Shown piece after piece: positions 34,947-45,138 of a stretch of DNA of 64,000 nucleotides. Origin of the DNA: Psychrobacillus sp044762855 (lineage in GTDB: Bacteria > Bacillota > Bacilli > Bacillales_A > Planococcaceae); assembly GCF_044762855.1 (NCBI RefSeq), contig NZ_JBIWFB010000003.1:124001-188000 (forward strand), in the 5' to 3' direction. The translations under genes were made by a program, and so were the position numbers. Each line of letters opens with the position of its first letter. Within the stretch, counting starts at the first letter, position 1. The notes below the pieces were generated by a model. It ran no database searches and was not told the DNA's origin. It was given only the letters and a program-made list of their open reading frames with translations.

Positions 34947-36587
34947 ATGATAGAAATGATCAAAATTAAAAACTTCAAGGGCTTTAATGGCAGCATTACC
35001 TTTAATCTAAACGATGGGCTTAATATTTTAGTCGGGCAAAATGATGCAGGTAAATCTACGGTTTTGGAAGCTATACATCTTGTGCTTACGGGTGTTTTTA
35101 GGGGGAAATATCTTAGGAACAATTTAAGTCAATACTTGTTTAATAGGGATGTCGTTTTAAATTATTTACATAAGGTTAATAGCAAAGAACCCAGTGAATT
35201 ACCTGAGATTTTGATTGAAGCATATTTCAAAGAAGAATATCCACGACTAGAGGGAGATTTATTCTCAGAAAAAAGTACTATTTCAACTGCCCAAGGAATA
35301 GCAATAAAAATTGAGTTTGACGAAGAATATAAAGAGGAATACGAAGAATTAGTGAATGGAGGAGAGTTAAAGAGTCTTCCAATAGAGTATTATAAGGTAA
35401 ATTGGTATTCATTTGCACGCAAACCTTTGACCAGTAGAGGTGTTCCTATTAAATCAGTACTAATTGATGTTGGTTTTGGAAAATTTAGTAATGGCTCAGA
35501 TATTTATATATCAAGAATCGTTCAAAACACTTTAGATACCACTGAAAAAAACAAAGTGGCACAAGCATATCGTCAGATTAAAGAGATATTCTCACAAGAT
35601 GAATCAATAAAAGTTGTAAATGATAAAATAACGAATATCCCAAAACTTAGTGAGAAAAAAGTAGAACTTTCAGTGGACCTAGGCACCAATTCTACTTGGG
35701 AAGGAAGTTTAATCACACAAATTGATGATATACCATTTGATTTCGTAGGGAAAGGTGAACAAGCAATTATCAAAACAGATTTGGCTTTGTCTAATAAAAA
35801 ATCAGAAGATGCAACAGTGATACTACTTGAAGAGCCAGAGTCACATATTAGCCATTCTAGGTTAAATCAATTACTTGGAAATGTAAAGAGTAACTACGAA
35901 AACAAACAGATCATTGTCTCCACACACAGCAGTTTTGTTTCTAATAAACTAGGATTAGATAATCTAATATTATTGAACAACCAAAAGATAACTACCTTTA
36001 AAGACTTGAAGTCCAAAGAATACTTTGAAAAAATTGCAGGATACGATACATTAAGATTAATTTTATCGAAAAGAGCCATATTGGTTGAAGGGGATTCCGA
36101 TGAGCTAATTATTCAACGTGCATATATGGATTCAAACGGGGGCAAATTACCTATCGAAGATGGTATTGAAGTGATTTCAGTTGGTACGTCTTTTTTAAGG
36201 TTTTTAGAAATTGCCGAGCATCTTGATATTTCTGTCACTGTGGTAACTGATAATGACGGTGACCTAGAGGCTATTAACAAAAAATATGCAAACTATTTAG
36301 GCGCAAATAATAAAGAAAATATTGAGATTTGTTTTGATGATGAGGTTCACAGCGGCGATTTAAAGATAGGGAAAAATAACAGGGCATATAACTATAACAC
36401 TTTAGAACCGCTATTACTGAAAGCTAACAGCCTTGAGAAACTAAATAAAGTGTTCAAGACAACATTTGATTCAGAGGATAAGTTAAGGCTACATATGAGA
36501 AATAATAAAACTGAATGCGCTTTAAAAATATTCAAATCAGAATCAAATATCGCATATCCGGACTATATAATGAGGGCTATTTTATGA
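34947..36587 (+). CDS. gajA: Gabija protein GajA (OLD-family ATPase-TOPRIM nuclease)
   Basis: 546 residues. The N-terminal ABC-type ATPase has Walker A GQNDAGKST at residues 30-38, a split-domain middle region, and signature/Walker B ILLEEPESHISHSRLNQLL (about 292-310) with the H-loop IIVSTHSSF. The C-terminal TOPRIM domain has AILVEGDSDELII (glutamate near 380) and VVTDNDGD (about 431-438), the metal-binding acidic residues of OLD nucleases. In the Gabija system GajA assembles into a tetramer and nicks DNA at specific sites when nucleotide levels fall during phage replication. The ATG follows AAAGGAAG. The downstream gajB overlaps by four bases, confirming the two-gene system. The length is slightly below the B. 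cereus protein. Confidence 0.88.
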   Translation: MIEMIKIKNFKGFNGSITFNLNDGLNILVGQNDAGKSTVLEAIHLVLTGVFRGKYLRNNLSQYLFNRDVVLNYLHKVNSKEPSELPEILIEAYFKEEYPRLEGDLFSEKSTISTAQGIAIKIEFDEEYKEEYEELVNGGELKSLPIEYYKVNWYSFARKPLTSRGVPIKSVLIDVGFGKFSNGSDIYISRIVQNTLDTTEKNKVAQAYRQIKEIFSQDESIKVVNDKITNIPKLSEKKVELSVDLGTNSTWEGSLITQIDDIPFDFVGKGEQAIIKTDLALSNKKSEDATVILLEEPESHISHSRLNQLLGNVKSNYENKQIIVSTHSSFVSNKLGLDNLILLNNQKITTFKDLKSKEYFEKIAGYDTLRLILSKRAILVEGDSDELIIQRAYMDSNGGKLPIEDGIEVISVGTSFLRFLEIAEHLDISVTVVTDNDGDLEAINKKYANYLGANNKENIEICFDDEVHSGDLKIGKNNRAYNYNTLEPLLLKANSLEKLNKVFKTTFDSEDKLRLHMRNNKTECALKIFKSESNIAYPDYIMRAIL

Positions 36588-37708
36588 GTAATAAATTATT
36601 GATTGCATCAGCGGGCGCTGGAAAGACAACTCATTTAGTTAAAGAATCTTTAAGCCTATCCGGGGAGGTACTGATTACGACATTTACACAAGAAAATGAA
36701 CAGGAAATCAGAAATAAATTCAGGCAACTTAATAAGGGTATAATTCCGCCAAACATAACCATCAAAACTTGGTTTTCCTTCTTAATGAGACATGGTGTAA
36801 AACCATATCAAGGTGCTTTAACAAATAAGAAGATTAATGGGCTTTTGCTAGCGCAAGAGCAATCAGGCGTTAAATACAGGGTCAAGGGAAGACAACCTGT
36901 ATATTATCCGGAAAAAGAAGTAGATAAACATTATTTCAGTCAAGATTACAGAATATATTCTGATAAAATTTCAAAGTTTACCATTAAGTCAAATGAGTTA
37001 AACAAAGGAAGAGTAATTAATAGAATCAGTAAAATTTTCGACTATATTTTCATTGATGAAATACAAGACTTGGCAGGATATGATTTGGAAATTGTTAAAG
37101 CGTTAATGCAATCGGGGTCAAAAGTTTTAATGGTAGGTGATCCGCGACAAGTTACATATTACACTCACTTCTCTCGAAAATATCCAAAGTATAAAGATGG
37201 GAATATTGAGGAGTTCGTTAGAAACGAATGTATAAATAAAAAAGTGGAATGTAAAATAGATATGATAACCTTAAAAGATTCGTGGAGAAATAATCAGCTA
37301 ATCTGCGATGTCTCGAATAGGGTTTTTCCTAGTTTTCCAGCCAATACATCATTGCAAGAAGAATTATCTGGTCACGATGGGGTTTTCTTTGTGAAAAGTA
37401 AAGACGTGGATCATTACTTGGAAAAATACAAACCGTTGCAACTTAGGGACAGCAGAAGTAAAAAGGTTAACGATAATTATCCCGTTTTAAACTTTGGCGA
37501 ATCCAAAGGTAAAACGGTTGAACGGGTTTTAATATATCCAACAAAGCCCATGCTAGATTGGTTTAATGATCATACTACAAGTAAGCTGCCATTTCAAAGT
37601 AAATGTAAATTATATGTTGCTTTAACAAGGGCAATACACAGTGTTGCTATAGTTTGTGATAGGGACATCAATATTGAAGGTATTTCTAATTACAATAGAA
37701 TGATGTGA
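36584..37708 (+). CDS. gajB: Gabija protein GajB (UvrD-like SF1 helicase)
   Basis: 374 residues from the ATG that overlaps the gajA stop (ATGA); the frame opens earlier but within gajA. Helicase motifs are in order: Walker A ASAGAGKTT (8-16), motif Ia LITTFTQENEQEIRNKF, motif II YIFIDEIQDLAGYD (about 153-166), motif III MVGDPRQVTYYT, motif IV TLKDSWRNN, and motif VI KLYVALTRAIHSV (about 341-353). GajB is thought to sense DNA ends or processed nucleic acid and activate GajA. It is markedly shorter than GajB of B. cereus VD045 (494 residues), so part of the 2B-like region is reduced. A bidirectional terminator follows. Confidence 0.87.
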   Translation: MSNKLLIASAGAGKTTHLVKESLSLSGEVLITTFTQENEQEIRNKFRQLNKGIIPPNITIKTWFSFLMRHGVKPYQGALTNKKINGLLLAQEQSGVKYRVKGRQPVYYPEKEVDKHYFSQDYRIYSDKISKFTIKSNELNKGRVINRISKIFDYIFIDEIQDLAGYDLEIVKALMQSGSKVLMVGDPRQVTYYTHFSRKYPKYKDGNIEEFVRNECINKKVECKIDMITLKDSWRNNQLICDVSNRVFPSFPANTSLQEELSGHDGVFFVKSKDVDHYLEKYKPLQLRDSRSKKVNDNYPVLNFGESKGKTVERVLIYPTKPMLDWFNDHTTSKLPFQSKCKLYVALTRAIHSVAIVCDRDINIEGISNYNRMM

Positions 37709-37882
37709 CTACCTATGTTAGAATCAAATAATTCACCAACCGTAAAAGTCTTTTTTATTTTGAACCCGATGTATAGTAGGAAGGAAATAAAACATTAGAT
37801 TCTCCCACGGATTTCTATTCCATATAAGCGGTCAGAGAATCATCCTTAAAATCTAAATACAACTTCAATTTTTTCACATCAT

Positions 37883-37908
37883 AAAGCACGTCATAATTGA
37901 CGTGCTTT
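37883..37908. terminator. Bidirectional terminator between gajB and hsdR
   Basis: An 11-bp perfect stem AAAGCACGTCA / TGACGTGCTTT with a four-base loop between two convergent genes. T-runs are short, so strength is uncertain. Confidence 0.65.
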
Positions 37909-37958
37909 ACCATAACTCCATCTTATAACCTTCTAATTAGTCACAATAAGTATGAGGT

Positions 37959-40900
37959 TCAATTTTCATTTTTAAGATATTCATCTATATCAAAACCACC
38001 TTCTAATAAGAACCCACGTAATAGCCTATCCGCAATTATACTAACTTCGTAGGGCTTAATTGTTTCATACAATACATCTTCAATATATAATTTAGCTTGC
38101 TTCCTATTAATAGTTCCCTTCAACTTATCAAACCGACCATACTCATTAATGTTTTTTTCCGTTATTTTCAGGTTTAGCATTTCTCTTAATTTATCTTCAT
38201 CTATACCAAGTGCTTCGATAATACTCGCTACCTTTTTATCTTCTGAAAGTTCACGATATTCATTGATATAATCAGTGAATTCTTTTCCTTCTTGCACCTC
38301 TAAATCACCATATTCCAAATCATTGATCACCATATTTGCATAGATTTGTTGTTCGGCTGTAAGAGTTGCAAAGAAACGGTGCAAATCGTTCTTTATGCGT
38401 TCTTGTTCTTCTTTATTTCCACTCTTTTGACTTGTTACAAAACGTTGGAAGTTGTTATTCAGGTAATCATAATCGATTCTACCTACACTTTTTTCTGCCA
38501 ACTCGTAATTAATATCAAAAGGTAAGTCATCTACTCCTTCGACTTTTCCAACATCACTTGCAAGCTCTTGATAACGAAGTAACCAAACATCATACATTTC
38601 CTTTGTGAAAATGACTGTGATTTTTTCCTCTGGCTCATTTGGAGATACACGAGTAATGTATTCATCAATTCCCCAAGAAAAACCTTGTATTAAAGCCGCA
38701 TCAAGTGATTGGTTAAAACTAACAAATAACTGAGCGAATTTCTTACGGGATTCTTTTTCCTTTGGTAACCTTTCGAAATTCTCGATTTTATCTACACTAA
38801 ATACGGAGTGCATATCTTCTGTAATACGATTCATCTCCCGGAGATTACCACCTAGCTTATCGACATAGAGAGAAACACTTCTTCCCCCAGAATAAGATTC
38901 AACGGCATCATTGATGTTCTTCTCCATTCTATATATACACCTATAGTATCTAATTGACCCAAATGGCTTTGTTGGTCCATTTAATCGATTAGTTCGAGAA
39001 AAAGCTTGAATGATATCCTGGTATTCCATCCTTTTATCTACATAAAGCGTATTTATCCATTTTGAGTCGTAACCCGTTAGTAGCTGGTTAACTACAATTA
39101 CCAGATGAATAATTTCCTGCTCTTTTATATTTTGATAGCTACCTTTATGAGCAAGTCGTTGCGACAAATCCTGCTTGAATAAGTGATGATTCGGTATCGT
39201 ATATGTTTTTTGGTACAGTTCGTTGTAGTCCTCTATTATCTCAGCTAAGCCATCCTCTATAAAGATAGAATTTGAAGACTCATCCAAATTACTATCAAAC
39301 AATACAGTGACCTTTATATCCATCGGGTTGTTTTTTAATAATCGATAATATTGAATAGCTTCTTCCCTTGAGCTAGTAGCAAGAATCGCAGAGTATTTAC
39401 TATTCATACTTAAATGGGTCCAATTCTCTTCAATATCTTTCACAACTTGTTTTCGATGCTCTTCTTCTTCAAAGTGACCTTTGGATAAGTAATCCGATTC
39501 GATTCCTTTATGATATTTATCATCTTCATCGAAGTAACCAAGCATCCCTACCTTCTTATGGTCCATGAAGTGATTGTAAATCTTTGTTTTTTCGGGGCTA
39601 TCATACACCTCTGTTACATCTTTCGCATTCGCTTCAAACAATGCAACTTGTTCCCTTAACCCTTTATAATCGACCGTGGATACTTGAGTAATATCAAAAC
39701 CCAATACGTTGTTATCACGAATACCATCAGAGAGTGAATAACGATGAAGTTCATGTCCGAATATCGTTGCGGTTGTACTATCTTTCCTCTTGTTCTCTTC
39801 ATGAATTGGTGTCCCTGTAAATCCAAAGAAGATAGCATCTGGGAAAGTCTCTTTTATTGTATAAAGCATATCTCCAAATGTACTCCGATGAGCTTCATCA
39901 ATAATGATAACCATCTTTTTATTTTGAATATCACCTATTGTTTGTTCACCATATTCTTCTGCTGTTATGCTAGACATCTTTTGAATCGATGTAACAACGA
40001 GTGAGTCAGAGGTTCTATTACTTCTTAACTTACTAAACAAATCATCAGTGTTTTGTGTTCCCTGGACCTCATCTTCAAAATCAGCAAAGGACTTAAATTC
40101 TCTTAATGTTTGTGTGCCAAGCTCAACTCTATCCATTAAGAATACAACCTTATCAGCCATTCTATAAGATGAGATTAATTCAGCAGCTTTGAAACTAGTT
40201 AATGTTTTACCAGAACCAGTGGTGTGCCAAATGTATCCACCTAATTGACTACGGTCATGCCATTTAATTTTATACAGTCTATCTACAATTTCACGTACTG
40301 CATAAATTTGATAACTTCTGAGCACTTTTAATACACCATCAGATTTATCGGCCACTGTGTAATAACCTACTAATTGATGCGCTGATGGGATAGACATAAA
40401 CGTATCTGCAATAATCTTCCAATCTTTGATGGTTTCATTTCTGAAGTTCGCCCATTCAAATACATAGTTATAATTAATCTTTGATGATGGATTAGTTCCC
40501 GGGTTTGCAAAATAGCGCATATTATCTGGTGTCATCGCAACAAATATTTGAACAAGCGAATAAATACCATTTGAAAAAATGCCGTTGTGTATATACCGTT
40601 GGATTTGATTCACTGCGTTTGTAATTGGTGTACCCGAACGTTTCAACTCGACGTGAATGACAGGCATACCATTAATCAATAATGTGAAATCTCCTCGATT
40701 ATCACCCTTTACTTTGTTTTCCCCAGCGAATCTAGGTTGCTGTACGATTTGATAGTTACTATCGCCACCCGCTATTTCTCGTTTGTCGAAAAGTTTCAAA
40801 CTAATTTCTTTACCATAATGCAAAGTATCTAACGGGTTTTCTCTTTTAATTAAAATTGATTGTCCATTAATGAATTCATTTTTAAGAAGTGGTGTGTTCA

Positions 40901-41120
40901 AATTATTGATTTCTCGAATAATCTGGTCCATTTCTTCTTTAATCAAAGGAACATCATTCAATCGGTCTCTTTCATTATTCATTTGGAACAAAATTCCAGC
41001 CCAATTATCTAATAGGTCTTGCTCGGTTGGGTTCTTAATGACCCCACCGTTCCAACCTTTTTGCGTCACAAGCATATGAATCAGTGCATTTTCAAATTCT
41101 TGTTCCGTTCTAAAAGACAT
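37959..41120 (-). CDS. hsdR: Type I restriction endonuclease subunit R
   Basis: 1053 residues. The N-terminal PD-(D/E)xK nuclease is visible in DFTLLINGMPVIHVELKRSG (about 145-164, catalytic ELK). The SF2 translocase follows: Walker A HTTGSGKTLTSF (about 305), DEAH-box IIIDEAHRSTFGDM (about 407) and FFGFTGTPI, then YDSKWINTLYVDKRMEYQDI and IQAFSRTNRLNGP in the second RecA domain. The long helical C-terminus (about 740-1053) contacts HsdM/HsdS. The enzyme translocates DNA and cuts far from the unmodified recognition site. GGGGGA precedes the ATG. It is the last gene of the hsdMSR unit, 15 bp after hsdS, and converges on Gabija. Confidence 0.93.
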   Translation of the reverse strand: MSFRTEQEFENALIHMLVTQKGWNGGVIKNPTEQDLLDNWAGILFQMNNERDRLNDVPLIKEEMDQIIREINNLNTPLLKNEFINGQSILIKRENPLDTLHYGKEISLKLFDKREIAGGDSNYQIVQQPRFAGENKVKGDNRGDFTLLINGMPVIHVELKRSGTPITNAVNQIQRYIHNGIFSNGIYSLVQIFVAMTPDNMRYFANPGTNPSSKINYNYVFEWANFRNETIKDWKIIADTFMSIPSAHQLVGYYTVADKSDGVLKVLRSYQIYAVREIVDRLYKIKWHDRSQLGGYIWHTTGSGKTLTSFKAAELISSYRMADKVVFLMDRVELGTQTLREFKSFADFEDEVQGTQNTDDLFSKLRSNRTSDSLVVTSIQKMSSITAEEYGEQTIGDIQNKKMVIIIDEAHRSTFGDMLYTIKETFPDAIFFGFTGTPIHEENKRKDSTTATIFGHELHRYSLSDGIRDNNVLGFDITQVSTVDYKGLREQVALFEANAKDVTEVYDSPEKTKIYNHFMDHKKVGMLGYFDEDDKYHKGIESDYLSKGHFEEEEHRKQVVKDIEENWTHLSMNSKYSAILATSSREEAIQYYRLLKNNPMDIKVTVLFDSNLDESSNSIFIEDGLAEIIEDYNELYQKTYTIPNHHLFKQDLSQRLAHKGSYQNIKEQEIIHLVIVVNQLLTGYDSKWINTLYVDKRMEYQDIIQAFSRTNRLNGPTKPFGSIRYYRCIYRMEKNINDAVESYSGGRSVSLYVDKLGGNLREMNRITEDMHSVFSVDKIENFERLPKEKESRKKFAQLFVSFNQSLDAALIQGFSWGIDEYITRVSPNEPEEKITVIFTKEMYDVWLLRYQELASDVGKVEGVDDLPFDINYELAEKSVGRIDYDYLNNNFQRFVTSQKSGNKEEQERIKNDLHRFFATLTAEQQIYANMVINDLEYGDLEVQEGKEFTDYINEYRELSEDKKVASIIEALGIDEDKLREMLNLKITEKNINEYGRFDKLKGTINRKQAKLYIEDVLYETIKPYEVSIIADRLLRGFLLEGGFDIDEYLKNEN

Positions 41121-41135
41121 GAGTATCCCCCTTTT

Positions 41136-42368
41136 CTACACAAACATCTTTTGGAGCATCGCTTTTTTGAATTGCTTTAGTTTTTGTAAGTTTTGTTCTT
41201 CTAGTTCAATCTTATTATCTAAACTTTTAAAAAAACTACCGATTATTAATTGCTCTTCTTTTGAAGGAATTCTTAACTCCATTTCACCTAAACGCCTACC
41301 TGATATTTCCAAAAATGTAGAACCAGAAGCATTTTTATTTGCATATTTCTTTATCTGAAAACCCATTGAATATATAAAATAAGCATCTATATCGTCTTTT
41401 AATACTAATGATTGAAAGCCTTGATTGGTTGCACCGCTATCCTTTAAGATAGCCATATCTCCGATTCCTGCTCTACTTGTAAATAAAACAGTTCGATCCT
41501 TGGGTAATAGATTTGCTGAACTTTTCTCAAGCCCTAATTGGGTGATTTTTCTTGTACTAGTTTTAGTATAAGGACTTTTACCAATCTCAGTCGGTGAATA
41601 CCAATTGATGTCTCCATCCCAATATTCTGGATTAGTTGTAGCAGGTGTCCCACCACTAATTATATTAGATATTTCTTTAAGCCTGTTTAGTTTCCACTCA
41701 CCACTAAACCCCTCAAACCGAACTTCAGGAACGGTTTCTCCTTCTTTCGGAAACATTTTTTGGAGCATGGCTTGTTTAAAGTTTTGTAGTTTAGTTAGTT
41801 CATGTTTTCGAGAGTTTATATTGGTGTTCAATATCTTAAAAATATGACTTATCTCTTTTTGTTCATCTAAGCTAGGCATTGCAACTTTTAGCTCGTTTAG
41901 AATAGATTGATTTACATTGAATCTAGTACTCCCACCTGACCTACGTTCTATTTGTTTACGAGCTGTTTCATTGATTGACAATTCCAGAAATAATGCTTCA
42001 TATTTATCTTTTCTTTTACCTCGTATAGAAAAACCGCTATACAGAGCATACTTTTCATCCAAATATGCTTTGCCCCAACCAACTTCACTAACTACTTCTG
42101 ACGAACGCACGAATACCAAATCACCTTTATCCACTCTACTTCTATTCTCAATATCCACATTTACACTAACAGAATTACGTATTCCCTCATACTTTAATGG
42201 AGTATCATCTAAAATATCCAATACACTAATCATTTTCCTGCCTTTTCCATAACTTTCTTTTGGAGCATTGATGCCATTGGAGAAAGTCATCAGTTTCGAG
42301 AGTAATGTTACTTCCCATTCTTCTTCATATCCCTCAAATCTCACTTCAGGCACCATCTTTTTAGTCAT
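41136..42368 (-). CDS. hsdS: Type I restriction-modification specificity subunit S
   Basis: 410 residues from ATG 42368 (MTKKMVPEVRFEGYEEEWEV), which overlaps the hsdM stop by eight bases and follows GAGGTG. Two target-recognition domains are present, about residues 1-200 and 205-410. Each half starts with VPEVRFEG[YF]xxEW and ends with KLxxFKxAMLQKMF, so the protein is an internal tandem duplication with coiled-coil spacers (QEKEISHIFKIL / KEEQLIIGSFFKSL type) between the TRDs. The subunit sets the two half-sites of the bipartite recognition sequence. The second TRD includes ISGGTPATTNPEYWDGDINW, a common HsdS motif. The repeated DNA at the half ends could allow TRD exchange by recombination. 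Confidence 0.93.
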   Translation of the reverse strand: MTKKMVPEVRFEGYEEEWEVTLLSKLMTFSNGINAPKESYGKGRKMISVLDILDDTPLKYEGIRNSVSVNVDIENRSRVDKGDLVFVRSSEVVSEVGWGKAYLDEKYALYSGFSIRGKRKDKYEALFLELSINETARKQIERRSGGSTRFNVNQSILNELKVAMPSLDEQKEISHIFKILNTNINSRKHELTKLQNFKQAMLQKMFPKEGETVPEVRFEGFSGEWKLNRLKEISNIISGGTPATTNPEYWDGDINWYSPTEIGKSPYTKTSTRKITQLGLEKSSANLLPKDRTVLFTSRAGIGDMAILKDSGATNQGFQSLVLKDDIDAYFIYSMGFQIKKYANKNASGSTFLEISGRRLGEMELRIPSKEEQLIIGSFFKSLDNKIELEEQNLQKLKQFKKAMLQKMFV

Positions 42369-45138
42369 TACCATCACCTCTTAATAGGGCTTGAAATTTA
42401 CGAATACCAGCCATATCAGAATCGTTGCCAACCAAATTGTCCATCATATCGACTAACTCTTTATTCGATTCTTGAATGCTTGATTGAACCTCTACCATAG
42501 TCGTTGCGTATTTATTGTGAAGGTCCATCATTTTTCTTTCAACATCTTGGAATAGTTTTATTCCTAAACCATGTACGCCCTGTATAATTGGCTCAACCCA
42601 CTTAACATACAACAAAGCATTCACTTCATCATCAGTAAGGTTACTAATCGTCTCTTCTGTTAATCGTACAAGCTCCTCTGCTAATTCTTTACTCTCTCTA
42701 TTTATTTCAGTGCTTTCAGTTAATAAAGTCAAAGCTTTTACAAGTTTAGCCCCAAATGATTCCTCCTCAAACTGATAGTTCTCTTGTAATACCTTCTCAT
42801 AATCATTTAACCCTTTATTAGTTGGCGTACCATCTATCTTTAGGTCCATTTCGTTCCATTTGATTTCTGGATGTGCTTCGATAAATTCCACTCTTGCAGC
42901 TTTTCTGTTAGGCAATTTTCTAAAGACATTGAGCGTCTTTAACTCTTCCAACTCAATATCTTCAAACAATGTATTCAAAGCATCACGAGTATTCTTGACC
43001 AAGAATTTATCATTCGATTCATTCAGTACTTCAAACTCGCCTTCTTCTTCTGAAAGTGTCTCGATAATACTCTCTAACTCTTCACTAATTTCTACTTTTC
43101 TGTCTTCCAAGTGATTGACATTATCTCTTTCTTCTTTCAGCATTACTTCTTGAACAAGCTCATAAGAGAAGATTCGCCCTTTGTTTCCTTCTTGAACCTC
43201 TATATCTTTACCATCTTTTTTCTTAAACACCATATTAGGGTCGATGGCTCTTGCAGCTACTTTCAAAGATGTTTCTTGAATCAACTGGATATCGTTTGAA
43301 ATGACATCCCAAGACGTATTAAATATGCCGTAAGCATGATATTTATCAATCAAATCGATGCCTTCAAAACGTGAAAACAGTTCATCAACAACATCCTGTT
43401 TTACTTTATTTAAATTAACGGTTTCAGCACCATCAATGAATAGTTCTTCTAAGAAGTTGTCCATCCCTAAGAAGTGCTTCTTATACTCCGTCTTATAACC
43501 CTTAATCAATTCACTTTTCTCCATTAGAGTGTGAAGATCTTCACTCTTTAATTGAACATATTCGTTGTTGATTTCTTCGAATAATTCTTCATATAAACCA
43601 GGCAACTCTTCGAAAACCTTATTGAACTGAGACAGTTCCGATTTCGGAATACCACCATTCATAATCGCATTGATATCCCATTTCTCAGCTTCATCACTTG
43701 AATCGATATAACGTGGAATATTTAAGTCATAGTCATGTTTAATAATTTCTTCTTTTGATACCAACCTTGAGTACTTATCTTCTTCCAGGCGGTGAACTGT
43801 AACATCAATTAAACGTTTAATATCCATAGGTCTCAACTCGTTTTTATTCCCTACTTTTTCAAAGCCTTTTGAAGCATCGATGAATAAAATGTCCGAATCC
43901 TCACGCTCTTTCTTTAAGAACAGAATTGTCGTCGGAATCCCAGTTCCAAAGAAGATGTTTACTGGTAAACCAACAACTGCATCAATATGATTTTTTTCAA
44001 TTAATTTTTTACGGATTTTTCCTTCTTCACCACCACGGAATAAAACACCATGAGGTAATACAATTGCCATCATACCGTCAGATTTTAAATGGTATAATCC
44101 ATGCAGTAAAAACGCATAATCCGCTTTACTCTTAGGCGCTACCCCATACTTTGAGAATCGCGGGTCTTGGTCCTTTTCATTCGGGTCCCATGTTTGACTG
44201 TAAGGCGGATTAGAGACAACTGCATCCACGAAAACTGTCTCATATGTACCTTCTGGGTCTGATTCATCGAAGTATGGGAAGTCCTGCTCTAGGGAATCAC
44301 CATTACGCGTTACAATATTAGATGGTTTTACACCTCGCATTAACAAGTTCATTCGAGTAAGGATTTCTGTTGCTCCAATATACTCTTGGGCATAAAACTT
44401 AACGCTATCTTCTGATTCCTGGTGCGATTCAAACACTTTACCGATATTCAACAACAATGACCCTGATCCTGATGTTGGGTCATAAATCTCAATCGTTTTT
44501 CGGTCTTTTAAGTGTTCAGCAATAACAGTACTCATGTATTCACTTGCACTTACTGGGGTAAAGAACTCACCACTGCTTTTACCTGCACCCGCTGCAAACT
44601 TCCCAATTAGATATTCATAAATATAACCAAGTACATCGTAATCATCATGCGTTGTTGGGATATCCCGAACCAAATCTACTAAACCTCTCACTTCTTTTGT
44701 TCGTTGTGTAGCAGTAGAACCTAGTGCTGAGATTCCGGTTTCTAGGGTGTTGAAAATTCCTCCGAACACTTTCTGGTGCTGTGCGTTCGTGCTGATATTT
44801 CTTTGGAATGCAGATAAAGCAGTCATTACATTATCTACCGTGAAATCTTTTTCAATATCTACCCAATGTTGAAAGAGGTTTTGTGGTGCGATAAAATACC
44901 CTAAATTGTTTTTGATATACTCAACTTCATCCTTATTTTCTTCTGATATCTCTTTTATATCCTCGTCTTCATAACCTTCATGCATCAAAAACTCGTACTC
45001 ATTATCTGATAAATACTTATAAAAAATAAAACCTAAAATATAATCTTTATAATCCGAAGCTTCAATACTCCCGCGAAGCTTATTTGCTATTTGCCATATA
45101 CGACTTGCTAGTTCTTGCTTGCTCATTTTTGCACTCAA
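42361..45138 (-). CDS. hsdM: Type I restriction-modification methyltransferase subunit M
   Basis: 925 residues from a TTG with AGGAGG seven bases before it (SAKMSKQELASRIWQIANKL). HsdM_N helical domain (about 5-150), then the N6-adenine methyltransferase core: SAM motif EIYDPTSGSGSLLLNIGKVF (about 240-259) and catalytic SNPPYSQ (about 308), with the ATIVLPHG-like MAIVLPHGVLFRGG and GIPTTILFLKK motifs. About 400 residues of helical, acidic sequence follow the methyltransferase domain, making this protein nearly twice the usual HsdM size; that tail is of the long type seen in some Firmicutes and Proteobacteria and may join subunits or add control. It is the first gene of the operon; the 5' region has a long inverted repeat. 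Confidence 0.92.
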   Translation of the reverse strand: MSAKMSKQELASRIWQIANKLRGSIEASDYKDYILGFIFYKYLSDNEYEFLMHEGYEDEDIKEISEENKDEVEYIKNNLGYFIAPQNLFQHWVDIEKDFTVDNVMTALSAFQRNISTNAQHQKVFGGIFNTLETGISALGSTATQRTKEVRGLVDLVRDIPTTHDDYDVLGYIYEYLIGKFAAGAGKSSGEFFTPVSASEYMSTVIAEHLKDRKTIEIYDPTSGSGSLLLNIGKVFESHQESEDSVKFYAQEYIGATEILTRMNLLMRGVKPSNIVTRNGDSLEQDFPYFDESDPEGTYETVFVDAVVSNPPYSQTWDPNEKDQDPRFSKYGVAPKSKADYAFLLHGLYHLKSDGMMAIVLPHGVLFRGGEEGKIRKKLIEKNHIDAVVGLPVNIFFGTGIPTTILFLKKEREDSDILFIDASKGFEKVGNKNELRPMDIKRLIDVTVHRLEEDKYSRLVSKEEIIKHDYDLNIPRYIDSSDEAEKWDINAIMNGGIPKSELSQFNKVFEELPGLYEELFEEINNEYVQLKSEDLHTLMEKSELIKGYKTEYKKHFLGMDNFLEELFIDGAETVNLNKVKQDVVDELFSRFEGIDLIDKYHAYGIFNTSWDVISNDIQLIQETSLKVAARAIDPNMVFKKKDGKDIEVQEGNKGRIFSYELVQEVMLKEERDNVNHLEDRKVEISEELESIIETLSEEEGEFEVLNESNDKFLVKNTRDALNTLFEDIELEELKTLNVFRKLPNRKAARVEFIEAHPEIKWNEMDLKIDGTPTNKGLNDYEKVLQENYQFEEESFGAKLVKALTLLTESTEINRESKELAEELVRLTEETISNLTDDEVNALLYVKWVEPIIQGVHGLGIKLFQDVERKMMDLHNKYATTMVEVQSSIQESNKELVDMMDNLVGNDSDMAGIRKFQALLRGDGND

